Shown here: positions 30,191-37,750 of the stretch, one piece after another
Position numbering within the stretch: position 1 is the stretch's first letter
Layout of the letters: the number at the start of each line of letters is the position of its first letter
The notes under the pieces: model-generated
What the model was told of the DNA's origin: nothing
Database searches by the model: none
Seen by the model: only the letters and a program-made list of their open reading frames with translations
DNA from: Candidatus Onthousia faecavium
Lineage (GTDB): Bacteria > Bacillota_I > Bacilli_A > RF39 > UBA660
Length of the DNA: 37,750 nucleotides
Direction: 5' to 3'
Assembly: GCA_018711135.1 (NCBI GenBank)
Contig: DVIS01000027.1
Coordinates: 1 to 37,750 of the forward strand
Position numbers and translations under genes: made by a program

Positions 30191-31347
30191 TTTTTATTCA
30201 TTCCCAAAACTTTTCTAATATTTTCAGCATATCTATATCTCTTAGAATTATATAAAGCCATTAATTTATCTTCTAACTCTTTAGATTCATGTTTATATTT
30301 ATCACAAAGGATATTTGTCTTTTCATATTCATCTTTATAGTAATTACGTTGATATTGTAATTCTTCTACCATAAAGTATAAACTCTCCGCTTGTCTTTTT
30401 AAATCTTTAACTTTATCTTCTTTAAATTTCTCATACTCTTCATCAGATATTTTTTTAGATTGAGCATTTTTAACAAAATCTTGGCATTTTTTAATTAATT
30501 CTTCTCTATATTTTAAGTAATAAGTAGGATTATCTAATGGTTTATCTATATATTCTAATAAAGCTTTAGCATCTTCTAAACATTCTCTTTTCGTAATAGA
30601 ATTACACATTTTAGAATACAAGTTCATTCTATTAACAACATCTTGATTAGTATCATCATATATTAAGAGAACAGGTGCTTCTATAGCAAGACAAGGTAGA
30701 CATGAATGTAATCTACTTGTAATAACACATCTAGCTTGTTGATATTTTCTAAGCAGTTTACGCACATTTTTCTCACGTTCTTCAAGACTAAGTTTAGAAT
30801 TTTTCTTACTATCAAGATCATGACAAACCTCTACTACTTTCAAGTCAGTATGTTTCTTTATCGTATCTACAATTTTCTCATCTAAATCAACCACACAAAT
30901 ATAGTTTTCTTTTTTAATATTCTCTTCTTTAGGAATAGTTAAAGTCATACAACCAGAGGAATAGTTTACAACTCCTGCTTCATCTAAATATTTTTTCACA
31001 AGATCATCTCTTAATCCAATTGGTTCATGTTTCTTTAACCAGTCCATCGCTAAGCCTTTTAAATAGGTTGGTCCATTAAATTCAGTATTCCGAAGATGCA
31101 TAGAAACAGGTAAAGGATTAATATAAGGTGAAGGTGGAAAGCAAGATCTATTACTTAACCACCAACCATTCATAATACAGTTAACTGTCTCTTTATCATT
31201 TGAGACAAAAGAGTCTATCTCTTCTCTATCTATAATGTAATCAATGTGTGGTAAAAACTGTTTAGCAGCATAACTTTGCACATCATCACCAATATTATCG
31301 GTATTTTTAAAAACTACCAAACCAAATTTAGGTTCATTTTTCTTCAT
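30187..31347 (-). CDS. Polysaccharide pyruvyltransferase family protein with C-terminal coiled coil
   Basis: 386 residues from ATG 31347, chosen for its 7-nt spacing from AAGGAG; the ATG two codons earlier is too close. The first 290 residues fit the CsaB/PS_pyruv_trans fold: GDDVQSYAAKQFLPH, MNGWWLSNRSCFP, PIGLRDDLVKKYLDEAGV, and CVITSRLHSCLPCLAIEAPVLLI. These proteins add pyruvate ketals to sugars from phosphoenolpyruvate, although some relatives act as GT-B-like enzymes. From about 315 to 365 the sequence is a charged coiled coil, as in other glycan-locus proteins, possibly for assembly with partners. Confidence 0.85.
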   Translation of the reverse strand: MKKNEPKFGLVVFKNTDNIGDDVQSYAAKQFLPHIDYIIDREEIDSFVSNDKETVNCIMNGWWLSNRSCFPPSPYINPLPVSMHLRNTEFNGPTYLKGLAMDWLKKHEPIGLRDDLVKKYLDEAGVVNYSSGCMTLTIPKEENIKKENYICVVDLDEKIVDTIKKHTDLKVVEVCHDLDSKKNSKLSLEEREKNVRKLLRKYQQARCVITSRLHSCLPCLAIEAPVLLIYDDTNQDVVNRMNLYSKMCNSITKRECLEDAKALLEYIDKPLDNPTYYLKYREELIKKCQDFVKNAQSKKISDEEYEKFKEDKVKDLKRQAESLYFMVEELQYQRNYYKDEYEKTNILCDKYKHESKELEDKLMALYNSKRYRYAENIRKVLGMNKK

Positions 31348-31358
31348 ATTCATTCTCC

Positions 31359-33365
31359 TTAATCACCGTAATAAATAATAGGTGGTGTTAATTTATGATA
31401 GTTATCACTCTTCCTAGCTTTCTTAATAAATTTAACTAATTCCCCTTTTTCAAAAGCACTATTACGTTTTTTAATATAGTTTTTTAAGTCTTGATCATGT
31501 AATGACTCTATTCTTTGTTTATAAAGATCATTATTAAAAATATCAAGAACAATATCTTTTAAGTTTTTATAAATATAATTAACATACTCTTCAATATATT
31601 CATCAGTAATTGTATATAATTGATTAAAAATATACTCTTCAATTCGCCAAGAATAAGTATAGTACTTAAATTTATCTTTCGAAACATTCAAATAGCCTTC
31701 ATATTTTTCTAATCTCTCATCTACTTTTTTCAAGATATCTATCATACTAAATCCCGGTTTTGTTCTCATAATAGAGTTACTTCTAATATAGTATTCGTAA
31801 TAAGGCTTATTAATATACTTAATAGTTTCTGCTTTTAACATAATAAATGGATTAGTACTTAAGTCTTCAAATTTATCTTCTATATAGGTAATATCTAATT
31901 CTTGATATAGAGATTTTTTAACAATTTTATTACAAGTTGAAGGCATAATTGTCGTATATAATAGTCCTTCATAACGATTAATATTATTGAAGATATAATC
32001 TAAAGCCGCTGTTTCGTAATTACTATCATCAGTTACTGTTAACCAATCACACATAACAATATCAACGTCTTTTTCTAGATATGGTAAAGCCCTAGTAAAG
32101 AAATCTATATTAATAGTATCATCTGAATCAATTGACGCAATATATTTACCCTTCGCTTCTTTTAAGCCTACATTTCTAACATTACCAAGACCATGATTTT
32201 CTTGTTTAATATATCTAATTAAGTCTTTATATTTCTCAAGATATTCTAAAATTACTTTTTCACTATTATCAGTAGAGCCATCATTAATAATTAATATTTC
32301 CATATCTTTAACAGCAGCATTAATAATAGAATCAAGTGACTTAGCTAAATATTTCTCTGTATTATAAACAGGTACTACCACTGTCATTAGTAATTCATTT
32401 TTATTATCTATTTTTTTAGTTTCTTCCCTTAATCCTAAAAACTCTTCTATACTCTCTTTACTTTTTTTAGCATAATCTTTTCTAAACTTTAAATATTCTT
32501 TAAGTATTTTATCTTTATTTTTAAGCGCTTCTTGTATTTTCAAAGCAATATAATCAATACTATCATCACTTTTAACTACTAACAGCTCTTTTAAGTACTT
32601 ATAATCATCTAATATTTCCATATTTCCGATAAGACAAGGAATACCTCTATCCATACTTTTAAGAAAAATTATCTTATTATTAGCAGCAAAATTTATATAA
32701 AGATTTATCTTATTATTTTCATATAACTCATTACAATCACTAGCTGTTTCATAGTCAATTTGAAAAGTTCTTAAAAACTCTTTTGTCGTCTTAGAAGGAT
32801 TATATATTTTAGCTTTAAAATCATCATCTAATAATTTTATTGCACTAAGTTCATTGTAAAAACTATGCTTTGGATCTTCTTGATTATTTAATAACCCAAT
32901 TGTCTTCTCTTCTGTTTCTGTTTTAACATTTTCTTCTTTTTCCATATCAAGAAGAAGATACTTAACCTTTTCTTTTTTCTTTAAAGTCTCATATAAACCT
33001 CTATCTAACAACCCAACAGTTGCTTCATATTTTTTAGCTAATTCCTCAATTTTTAGAAAGATGTCATAAATAAATCTATCAGTCAAAGATCCAAGTGACT
33101 TAGTAAAAATAAAGTCAATAAGAGGTTCTACTTGCAAGCTATTAATAAGTTGAACATATTCTACTTGATAATCAACAAAGATTAATTTTTTAAAGTTATT
33201 TTTATTAATAAACTCTTTCATAAAATCTACATCATCTAAGCTATTATTCATAAGTATAACATTTTTAAAAGAATAGTTAAATGCATCCATTAGATCTTTA
33301 CTCATAGTTGGTACTATAACTAAATATTTTTTATTATATATTAAATCTAAACTCTTCTCTATCAT
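31359..33365 (-). CDS. Two-domain glycosyltransferase: GT4-like N-terminus, GT2 C-terminus
   Basis: 668 residues. The first 320 resemble a GT-B half with a degenerate donor site (INFAANNKIIFLKSMDRGIPCLIGN), but the catalytic Glu motifs are not clear. From about 328 a GT-A/GT2 domain follows: TVVVPVYNTEKYLAKSLDS, ILIINDGSTDNS, NVGLKEAKGKYIASIDSDDTI with the DxD. It then runs into a long helical C-terminus (about 560-668). Probably an inner-face polymer-building enzyme, perhaps for polyol- or sugar-phosphate repeats, as in teichoic acid synthesis. ATG 33365 has GTAGGTG upstream, 10 nt after the previous gene. Confidence 0.8.
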   Translation of the reverse strand: MIEKSLDLIYNKKYLVIVPTMSKDLMDAFNYSFKNVILMNNSLDDVDFMKEFINKNNFKKLIFVDYQVEYVQLINSLQVEPLIDFIFTKSLGSLTDRFIYDIFLKIEELAKKYEATVGLLDRGLYETLKKKEKVKYLLLDMEKEENVKTETEEKTIGLLNNQEDPKHSFYNELSAIKLLDDDFKAKIYNPSKTTKEFLRTFQIDYETASDCNELYENNKINLYINFAANNKIIFLKSMDRGIPCLIGNMEILDDYKYLKELLVVKSDDSIDYIALKIQEALKNKDKILKEYLKFRKDYAKKSKESIEEFLGLREETKKIDNKNELLMTVVVPVYNTEKYLAKSLDSIINAAVKDMEILIINDGSTDNSEKVILEYLEKYKDLIRYIKQENHGLGNVRNVGLKEAKGKYIASIDSDDTINIDFFTRALPYLEKDVDIVMCDWLTVTDDSNYETAALDYIFNNINRYEGLLYTTIMPSTCNKIVKKSLYQELDITYIEDKFEDLSTNPFIMLKAETIKYINKPYYEYYIRSNSIMRTKPGFSMIDILKKVDERLEKYEGYLNVSKDKFKYYTYSWRIEEYIFNQLYTITDEYIEEYVNYIYKNLKDIVLDIFNNDLYKQRIESLHDQDLKNYIKKRNSAFEKGELVKFIKKARKSDNYHKLTPPIIYYGD

Positions 33366-33375
33366 ACTTTTTCAC

Positions 33376-35190
33376 CTACATCCTAAGAAAATCTTCTATA
33401 TCTTTTTTAGCTTGTTCCAAATTATCTTTAGAAAACTTTTTATATAATTTAAGCACCTCATCTTTAGAAGCAAGAGATCTATCAATCTTCTCTTTTATCT
33501 CAAGAGGATTTTCTTCATTATTAACCACTAAATACTCTTCTAAAGGGCCATCTTTAAAGTAATGATGATTATTACCAGTAATACAAGGAACTCCCATTTC
33601 TAAGCTTTCTAAAGGTAACATAGGAGCACATTCTGAAAAAGTCACATATAAGTTAATATCATTCAAAGACATTCTTGCTATTAACTCTTCTCTTTTTAAG
33701 GAATTATCAACTCCTTCTATTTTTACCCCAACAAGATTTGCAAACTCTATCGCTTCCTCATTTAAAGGTACCATATCAATAACAGCATTATCTATTAAAG
33801 AAGCCGCTGCAATTTGGGTAAACATATTCTTCCGCCAATCATCACATTTCGCTGCATATAAACCAATTCTAATTTCTTTACTATTTTTCTTCTTTAATGG
33901 TTTAACTGACGTAGTAACTTTATTAGTAATAAATTTAGCTTTATAACCTTCTTTTAAGTAAAAGTTTAACAAACTCTCTTTACAAGTTGCCATAACACTA
34001 ATGATGCCCTTTTTATGAAGATTAATTATCTCTAAATTCCGTTCAAACCCGTATGAATCTAATACTTGAGAATGGCTTCCATGCCAATAAGTCTTTAATT
34101 TTAAACTAGGATCTTCTTCTTTTAAGTACTTAGCTAAGTCTTTATAACCTTTAGCAAAAGAACTAAAAACTACTTGTTTGATACTCGTATTAGTAATAGC
34201 ATCCCCTATTCTCTTAACATCCTGCTTTCTATATATTTCTCCACAATCAACTGTATTTTCAAATAACTCTTTAGTAGCACTAGTAACTCCTAACCATTCT
34301 CTATTATGAAAGACAATGTAAGATACATTCTTAGCAGCTAAAACATTTATTGATTTAATAGTATTATCAATTCTCTCTAAATATTTATCATCTATTAACT
34401 GTTTCTTTCTTTTATTATTTCTATAAATAACAACCGGAAATAAAACTACTTTCGCACATTTTCTTATTATATCTTTAGTTTTTCTATAGTAATGAAGAAT
34501 AGCAAAAGTCTTCTTACGTCCTATTTTTCTTACCATATTAGTTTCAATTCGCTCTTTTAAAGGAATCCAACTAGCATCATAGTAATGAATCATACATGTA
34601 TTATCTGTAAAGATATTATTAGTCCTGTCATATGAGTATGGATAAAAATATTCTCTTGGATAGATATATATCCCATCTCCTAGGATTTGAATTTCTTTAC
34701 TACCTTTTTTTAGTCCTAATGGATCTAAGATAGAACTTAATAGTTTAGGAATAGCATAATTAGATATATTTTCAATCTCAAAATGAGGAATAGCTTTATA
34801 TGTTTCTAATAATTGCGTAGGTAATAAGGCATTTTCTTTATTTTCATACCAAACCCCAACAGCAACATAGCCTGTATCTTCTATTCCTAAAAAGGTATTA
34901 CCTGTCTCTAATAACTTAGTAATATCTTTAATTACCTCCATATCAGTATCAAAGTAGATACCACCATATTCTTTTAAAGCTTTCGCTCTAGCATAATCTG
35001 CCACAAAAGCCCATTTCTTATTTTCATAAGCTTCTTTTATAAATGGACACTCATCTAAATCAACATTTTCTTCTGACCATTTCATAATAGTAAAATCAGG
35101 CAAATACCTCTGCCAACTTTTTAAACATTTTTCTGCTAATTTTGGAAAAGGTTTATCTCCAAACCAACAATAATGAATATATTTCTTCAT
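33376..35190 (-). CDS. Two-domain glycosyltransferase: GT32-like N-terminus, GT4-like C-terminus
   Basis: 604 residues. The N-terminal domain (about 1-230) has IHYCWFGDKPFPKL, WAFVADYARAKALKEYGGIYFDTDMEV with the DxD (DTD), typical of GT32/capsule-sugar transferases. The C-terminal domain (about 275-604) is GT-B/GT4-like: TYWHGSHSQVLDSYG, RIGLYAAKCDDWRKN, TFSECAPMLPLESLEMGVPCITGN with the donor-binding Glu block. One chain thus carries two complete catalytic domains. It has its own promoter at 35230-35258 and probably begins the transcript that runs through the following glycan genes. Confidence 0.85.
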   Translation of the reverse strand: MKKYIHYCWFGDKPFPKLAEKCLKSWQRYLPDFTIMKWSEENVDLDECPFIKEAYENKKWAFVADYARAKALKEYGGIYFDTDMEVIKDITKLLETGNTFLGIEDTGYVAVGVWYENKENALLPTQLLETYKAIPHFEIENISNYAIPKLLSSILDPLGLKKGSKEIQILGDGIYIYPREYFYPYSYDRTNNIFTDNTCMIHYYDASWIPLKERIETNMVRKIGRKKTFAILHYYRKTKDIIRKCAKVVLFPVVIYRNNKRKKQLIDDKYLERIDNTIKSINVLAAKNVSYIVFHNREWLGVTSATKELFENTVDCGEIYRKQDVKRIGDAITNTSIKQVVFSSFAKGYKDLAKYLKEEDPSLKLKTYWHGSHSQVLDSYGFERNLEIINLHKKGIISVMATCKESLLNFYLKEGYKAKFITNKVTTSVKPLKKKNSKEIRIGLYAAKCDDWRKNMFTQIAAASLIDNAVIDMVPLNEEAIEFANLVGVKIEGVDNSLKREELIARMSLNDINLYVTFSECAPMLPLESLEMGVPCITGNNHHYFKDGPLEEYLVVNNEENPLEIKEKIDRSLASKDEVLKLYKKFSKDNLEQAKKDIEDFLRM

Positions 35191-35229
35191 ATAAATACCT
35201 CATACTTTCTTCCTGTTCTAAACATTTCC

Positions 35230-35258
35230 ATTATAACAAAGATAAAATTCTTTTACAA
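35230..35258 (-). promoter_or_regulatory. Promoter of the glycosyltransferase operon
   Basis: TTGTAA (35253-35258) and TATAAT (35230-35235) on the minus strand with 17 bp spacing, about 40 nt before the GT32-GT4 gene and downstream of the small-RNA terminator. Confidence 0.7.
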
Positions 35259-35279
35259 CAAAAGAGAAGAATAAGAAAT

Positions 35280-35388
35280 AGAAAAAACACTTGTCATCAA
35301 AAGAACAAGTGCTTGCACAAAACGGTGAGTACTCAACCTACGATGTTAAGTATTCCCTTTTTTATTTTATGTAAATTTTCTTTACATA
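35280..35388 (-). ncRNA. Candidate small RNA, copy 2 of an unrecognised family
   Basis: Minus-strand unit between wzt and the glycosyltransferase operon. Promoter: TTGTCA (35415-35420) and TG-extended TACTAT (35392-35397), 17 bp apart. The first hairpin is perfect (ATGTAAA / TTTACAT, loop GAAAA), followed by AAAATAAAAAAGGGAATA, GTTGAGTACTCACC and AAGCACTT, all shared with copy 1 at 12303-12436. The terminator (35282-35311) has stem CACTTGT / ACAAGTG and T6. The middle hairpin (GAATACTTAAC / GTTGAGTACTC) has one mismatch here. Function unknown; the conserved GGGAAT in an A-rich strand could pair with mRNA. Confidence 0.65.
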
Positions 35389-35455
35389 TTCATAGTAACA
35401 TAAGAAAAGAACTTTGACAAGATATTGTCACTATCTTTCATCCCAATAATACTCT

Positions 35456-36214
35456 TTAATCCTTTAAATCTTTTCCCATTTGTTTTTTATAATATTCCTT
35501 ACAAATTTTATCAGTTTCACCTATTTTAACAACTTTACCATGTTCAAGCCAAACAACTCTATTACATAATTCCATAATTGATGATAAGTCATGAGAAACA
35601 TAAAGAACTGTTGTTCCTCCTTTAATCATTTCCATCATTTTATTTTTACTTTTCTCTTGGAACTTAATATCACCAACTGATAAAATTTCATCAACAATTA
35701 AAATCTCAGGATTAACAACTGTGGCAATAGAAAATGCTAGTTTAGCAACCATACCAGAAGAAAAGTTTCTAACTGGTGCATCCAAGAAATCTTTTAACTC
35801 AGAAAACTCTACAATTTCATCAAATTTCTCATCTAAAAACTCTTTAGAATATCCTAAAATTGAACCATTAAGATAAATATTTTCTCTTGCTGTTAATTCC
35901 GCATCAAAACCAGCTCCAAGTTCAATCATAGGTGAAATAACTCCATTAACAGTAACCTTACCCTTTGTAGGTTTTAACACTCCACTAACTACTTTTAACA
36001 ATGTACTCTTACCAGCTCCATTACTTCCAATCAAGCCAATAACCTCGCCTCTTTTAACCTCAAAAGAAACATCACTAAGAGCCAAAAAAACATCTTTCTT
36101 ATTTTTCTTTTTTCTCTTCTTAGGACTAAAGAAATTAATAAAAGCCTGTTTAATCGAAAATTCTTTCTCTATTCCTAAATTAAATTTCATCGAAACATGT
36201 TCTAATTTAATCAT
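35456..36214 (-). CDS. ABC exporter ATPase of a surface polysaccharide or teichoic acid (Wzt/TagH-like)
   Basis: 252 residues. Walker A GLIGSNGAGKST, signature NFSSGMVAKLAFS, Walker B ILIVDEILSVGD and switch His VSHDLSS are intact. The N-terminus has the extra basic loop (SPKKRKKKNKKD, about 30-42) typical of TagH/Wzt. It lacks the C-terminal carbohydrate-binding extension of some Wzt proteins, so export is probably not coupled to chain-end recognition by this subunit. AGGAGGTG gives a perfect ribosome site at ATG 36214; the permease is 12 nt upstream. Confidence 0.93.
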   Translation of the reverse strand: MIKLEHVSMKFNLGIEKEFSIKQAFINFFSPKKRKKKNKKDVFLALSDVSFEVKRGEVIGLIGSNGAGKSTLLKVVSGVLKPTKGKVTVNGVISPMIELGAGFDAELTARENIYLNGSILGYSKEFLDEKFDEIVEFSELKDFLDAPVRNFSSGMVAKLAFSIATVVNPEILIVDEILSVGDIKFQEKSKNKMMEMIKGGTTVLYVSHDLSSIMELCNRVVWLEHGKVVKIGETDKICKEYYKKQMGKDLKD

Positions 36215-36226
36215 CTAAGTCACCTC

Positions 36227-37039
36227 CTAAATATAATATATAAACTTATCTTGATTCTTCTTAAAGATAATCGCTCCAATTAGTAGTGTACCTACTCCTA
36301 AAAGTCCTACAACAACAAGGGTAAGAAGAGAAGGACAATTACCATAAAGAACAATCTCTCTTACTGCCGTTATAAATTGATATAAAGGATTGAATTTAAA
36401 TAATGTTTGAAGTGAAGCTGGTAATATTTCAATACTATAGAATACTGGTGTAAAATAATTCCAAATTGTTAAGATAATACCATATATATAGAAAACATCT
36501 CTTAAGAACACGGAAATACATGAAAGTAGCATTCCAATACCAACTGTAAACAAGAAGAAACATAAGAAGATATATGGTATTAGTAAGTAATACCAGTTAA
36601 TAGAAGCTGGATAAGTTCCAAGACCAAACTGGGTTAATATGATTAAAATAGCCCAAGGTATTAAGGTCATAACAAAGTTAATTCCAACAAAGATACATTT
36701 AGCGATAGGGAAAATATACTTAGGAATATAGACTTTACTTATTAAAGCAAAGTTACTAACTACTGAGGTCATCGCATTATTAGTCGCTTCACTAAAATAT
36801 TGAAACATAATAGTACCTGTCATCAAATAGACAAGATAATTAACACCTTCTACACTAAATCTAAACATTTGTGAAAAGACCATTGCCATAACAGCAACCA
36901 TTAATACTGGATATAATAGACTCCAAACAACACCTAATACTGATCTTTTATATTTTACTTTAAAGTCTCTAGTTATTAATTGTTGCATTAAAAACTGATA
37001 TTTTTTAAAATTGTACCAAATATTTTTTAAACTAGTCAT
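36227..37039 (-). CDS. ABC exporter permease of a surface polysaccharide or teichoic acid (Wzm/TagG-like)
   Basis: 270 residues, six membrane helices. LITRDFKVKYKRSVLGVVWSLLYPVLM is the conserved cytoplasmic N-terminal coupling region of the Wzm/TagG/RfbD family, and RDVFYIYGIILTIWNYFTPVFYSIEILP and NPLYQFITAVREIVLYG are the other family blocks. With the ATPase it exports a lipid-linked glycan to the outer face. ATG 37039 has AAGGAG upstream. A promoter TTGTCC (37134-37139) / TATTAT (37110-37115) with 18 bp spacing lies about 70 nt before it. Confidence 0.93.
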   Translation of the reverse strand: MTSLKNIWYNFKKYQFLMQQLITRDFKVKYKRSVLGVVWSLLYPVLMVAVMAMVFSQMFRFSVEGVNYLVYLMTGTIMFQYFSEATNNAMTSVVSNFALISKVYIPKYIFPIAKCIFVGINFVMTLIPWAILIILTQFGLGTYPASINWYYLLIPYIFLCFFLFTVGIGMLLSCISVFLRDVFYIYGIILTIWNYFTPVFYSIEILPASLQTLFKFNPLYQFITAVREIVLYGNCPSLLTLVVVGLLGVGTLLIGAIIFKKNQDKFIYYI

Positions 37040-37109
37040 TTTCTACTCCTTCTTTTAATTATCAAATATTAAATTGTAAAGCTATTAAAGCTATTACTAA
37101 TTTTAGCAA

Positions 37110-37139
37110 ATAATAACCAAAAATTCAATTATTGGACAA
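37110..37139 (-). promoter_or_regulatory. Probable promoter of the Wzm/Wzt exporter genes
   Basis: TTGTCC and TATTAT on the minus strand, 18 bp apart, in the 273-nt gene-free stretch 37040-37312. It is downstream of the terminator at 37170-37199. Nothing else gene-like is visible in that stretch. Confidence 0.5.
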
Positions 37140-37169
37140 GTATTTTTATGATTTAGTACTACAAGTACC

Positions 37170-37199
37170 AAAAAAGTGCAGTTTTTTTACAAACCACAC
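37170..37199 (-). terminator. Intrinsic terminator of the right-end TasA/lectin-like gene
   Basis: Minus-strand 9-bp stem GTGTGGTTT / AAACTGCAC (two G-U pairs) with a 6-nt loop, then T6. It lies about 115 nt after the stop of 37313-37750. Confidence 0.8.
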
Positions 37200-37277
37200 C
37201 CTTAGATATTTACTTTTAATACTCTAATCTTATTTAATGTTAAAGTTGCTATTCACATACATCATTAATTTAGTCAA

Positions 37278-37305
37278 CAGTCTAGGTAATACATTCCCTA
37301 GACTG
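37278..37305. repeat. Hairpin after the right-end gene
   Basis: Perfect 9-bp inverted repeat CAGTCTAGG / CCTAGACTG with a 10-nt loop, starting 8 nt past the stop codon. No T run on either strand, so it may protect the mRNA 3' end or bind a protein. Confidence 0.5.
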
Positions 37306-37312
37306 ATGACAT

Positions 37313-37750
37313 CTAACTTACTAACTGTAACTCGAACGGCGAATTCAAAGTTCCATCACCATTTACAATTTGCACGTTAGATTTTAGATTTATGGATGGC
37401 CGCACGCCATTCGCGCTCGAAGGACTATTGTAGTACGCGATGCCATCGTAGTAGACATTGCGCACGTAAGACGAAGAATATGGTGTTAAAAACCAATAAT
37501 TCGTATTATTACCATATCTATCAAATTGTCCTGTCATTAATTCGCCCATTCTCAAAAGTCCTACTTTGGCTGTCGTTACACTTGATGTTAGAATGTTGTC
37601 TGTTTCATTTGTATACTTTGCTAATTTATAACTTGCTCCACTACCGACTGTTCCCAAGTACCATGTTGTACTATCTTCTAGCATTGCTATATCTTCATTT
37701 GTCAAATATCCATTACTTGTATTCAAATAGTCATTATTCAAAAATGCTCC
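37313..37750 (-). CDS. TasA/lectin-like surface protein, C-terminal fragment (runs off the right end)
   Basis: 146 codons open to the window edge; the frame continues upstream of the apparent TTG start, so the start is outside. It matches the C-terminal domain of 19409-20674: TSNGYLTNEDIAMLED, YWFLTPYSSSYVRNV, GVRPSINLKSNVQIV and a final GDGTLNSPFELQ. The block at 37400-37477 is the second variable region. The upstream third (SSVTTAKVGLLRMGELM) is the DUF6273-like part. Its N-terminus, likely a TasA-type signal as in the paralogues, cannot be seen. It sits next to the surface-glycan exporter genes but has its own terminator. Confidence 0.8.
   Translation of the reverse strand, partial: GAFLNNDYLNTSNGYLTNEDIAMLEDSTTWYLGTVGSGASYKLAKYTNETDNILTSSVTTAKVGLLRMGELMTGQFDRYGNNTNYWFLTPYSSSYVRNVYYDGIAYYNSPSSANGVRPSINLKSNVQIVNGDGTLNSPFELQLVS
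37400..37477 (-). other. Hypervariable 26-codon block (variable region B)
   Basis: Equal in length to block A (19493-19570), 42 of 78 bases G or C, no A at any third codon position. It encodes SSSYVRNVYYDGIAYY and then NSPSSANGVR. It is followed by CCATC and an almost identical 3' flank (TAAATCTAAAATCTAACGT) as in block A. Confidence 0.65.

Noticed and set aside
35325-35365. Plus-strand intrinsic terminator (GAGTACTCAAC / GTTAAGTATTC then T-rich)
   Set aside because: There is no plus-strand gene to end, copy 1 does not keep the pairing, and the opposite strand gives a full promoter-RNA-terminator unit; I treat it as part of the small RNA.
35142-35417. Plus-strand ORF of about 90 codons across the region between GT operon and wzt
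   Set aside because: No ribosome site, biased composition, and it runs across the minus-strand promoter and the small-RNA element; it is a by-product of the low stop density on that strand.
37278-37305. Terminator call for the 9-bp hairpin after the right-end gene
   Set aside because: No T run follows on either strand; the better terminator is at 37170-37199.
1-37750. Mycoplasma-type code (TGA as Trp), suggested by the low GC content
   Set aside because: TGA serves as stop for perR, the spoVID-like gene and the pyruvyltransferase gene, and Trp is coded by TGG throughout.
19409-37750. A complete diversity-generating retroelement in the window
   Set aside because: No ORF has reverse-transcriptase motifs, and no A-rich near-copy of either variable block is present on either strand; only target-like sequences can be claimed.
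1-37750. CRISPR arrays, tRNA genes, insertion sequences or prophage genes
   Set aside because: No regularly spaced repeats, no tRNA-like cloverleaf with CCA-type end, and no transposase, integrase or phage structural motifs were seen.

Overview
The window reads as chromosomal DNA of an AT-rich, anaerobic, endospore-forming member of the Bacillota (low-GC Firmicutes), most likely an uncultured gut lineage of the Bacilli. The reasons are the very low GC content, B. subtilis-type Shine-Dalgarno sites (AGGTGATC, AGGAGG), sporulation genes in Bacillus order (rpsT / gpr-spoIIP-yqxA-lepA; lon ... spoVID-ysxE), an [FeFe]-hydrogenase and a rubrerythrin. TGA is used as a stop (for example perR and spoVID), so the code is standard and not that of Mycoplasma. 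Almost everything is on the minus strand; only rpsT and one small membrane-protein gene are on the plus strand.

Left part (1-19,400), mostly core. In order from the left end: the N-terminus of a TasA-like surface protein; a perR - [FeFe] hydrogenase - rubrerythrin operon behind a consensus promoter with a perfect Fur/PerR-type operator; a spore-coat pair (SpoVID-like LysM protein and YsxE-like kinase fold); lon and an unknown gene; two tandem type IV prepilin genes, the second apparently starting at AUU; a GHL10/YngK-like lipoprotein or anchored hydrolase, a DUF421 (YetF) protein, a dTMP-kinase-like protein and an HD-domain protein; a CcdA-thioredoxin fusion; a Ca2+/Na+ antiporter; lepA, yqxA-like, spoIIP, gpr and, divergently, rpsT.

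Right part (19,400-37,750), accessory and envelope. A TasA-like protein with a C-terminal FGE/C-type-lectin-like domain, an ABC-2 exporter pair, and then a long surface-glycan locus: HAD phosphatase, polytopic GT-C-like protein, UbiA-family polyprenyl-phosphate transferase, GtrB-like GT2, acyltransferase-3, DUF6020-like GT-C protein, polysaccharide pyruvyltransferase-like protein, two large double-domain glycosyltransferases, and a Wzt/Wzm (TagH/TagG) exporter. The window closes with the C-terminus of a second TasA/lectin-like protein. The glycan genes look like one assembly line: lipid-linked sugar donors, chain-building and decorating enzymes, and an ABC exporter.

The most unusual signals are not ordinary genes. 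(1) The two surface proteins carry, near their C-termini, an equal-length 26-codon block that differs at most exposed-type positions, is about 55% GC in an AT-rich genome, and has no A at any third codon position. It is followed by a nearly identical 3' segment. This resembles the variable region of a diversity-generating retroelement target, although no reverse transcriptase or template repeat is in the window. (2) Upstream of each TasA-like gene whose 5' side is visible there is a repeated leader: a short ORF whose stop lies inside an intrinsic terminator, followed by a 16-bp palindrome and a probable promoter. (3) Two copies of an unrecognised ~110-135 nt small-RNA-like element, each with its own promoter and terminator, sit at 12.3 kb and 35.3 kb.
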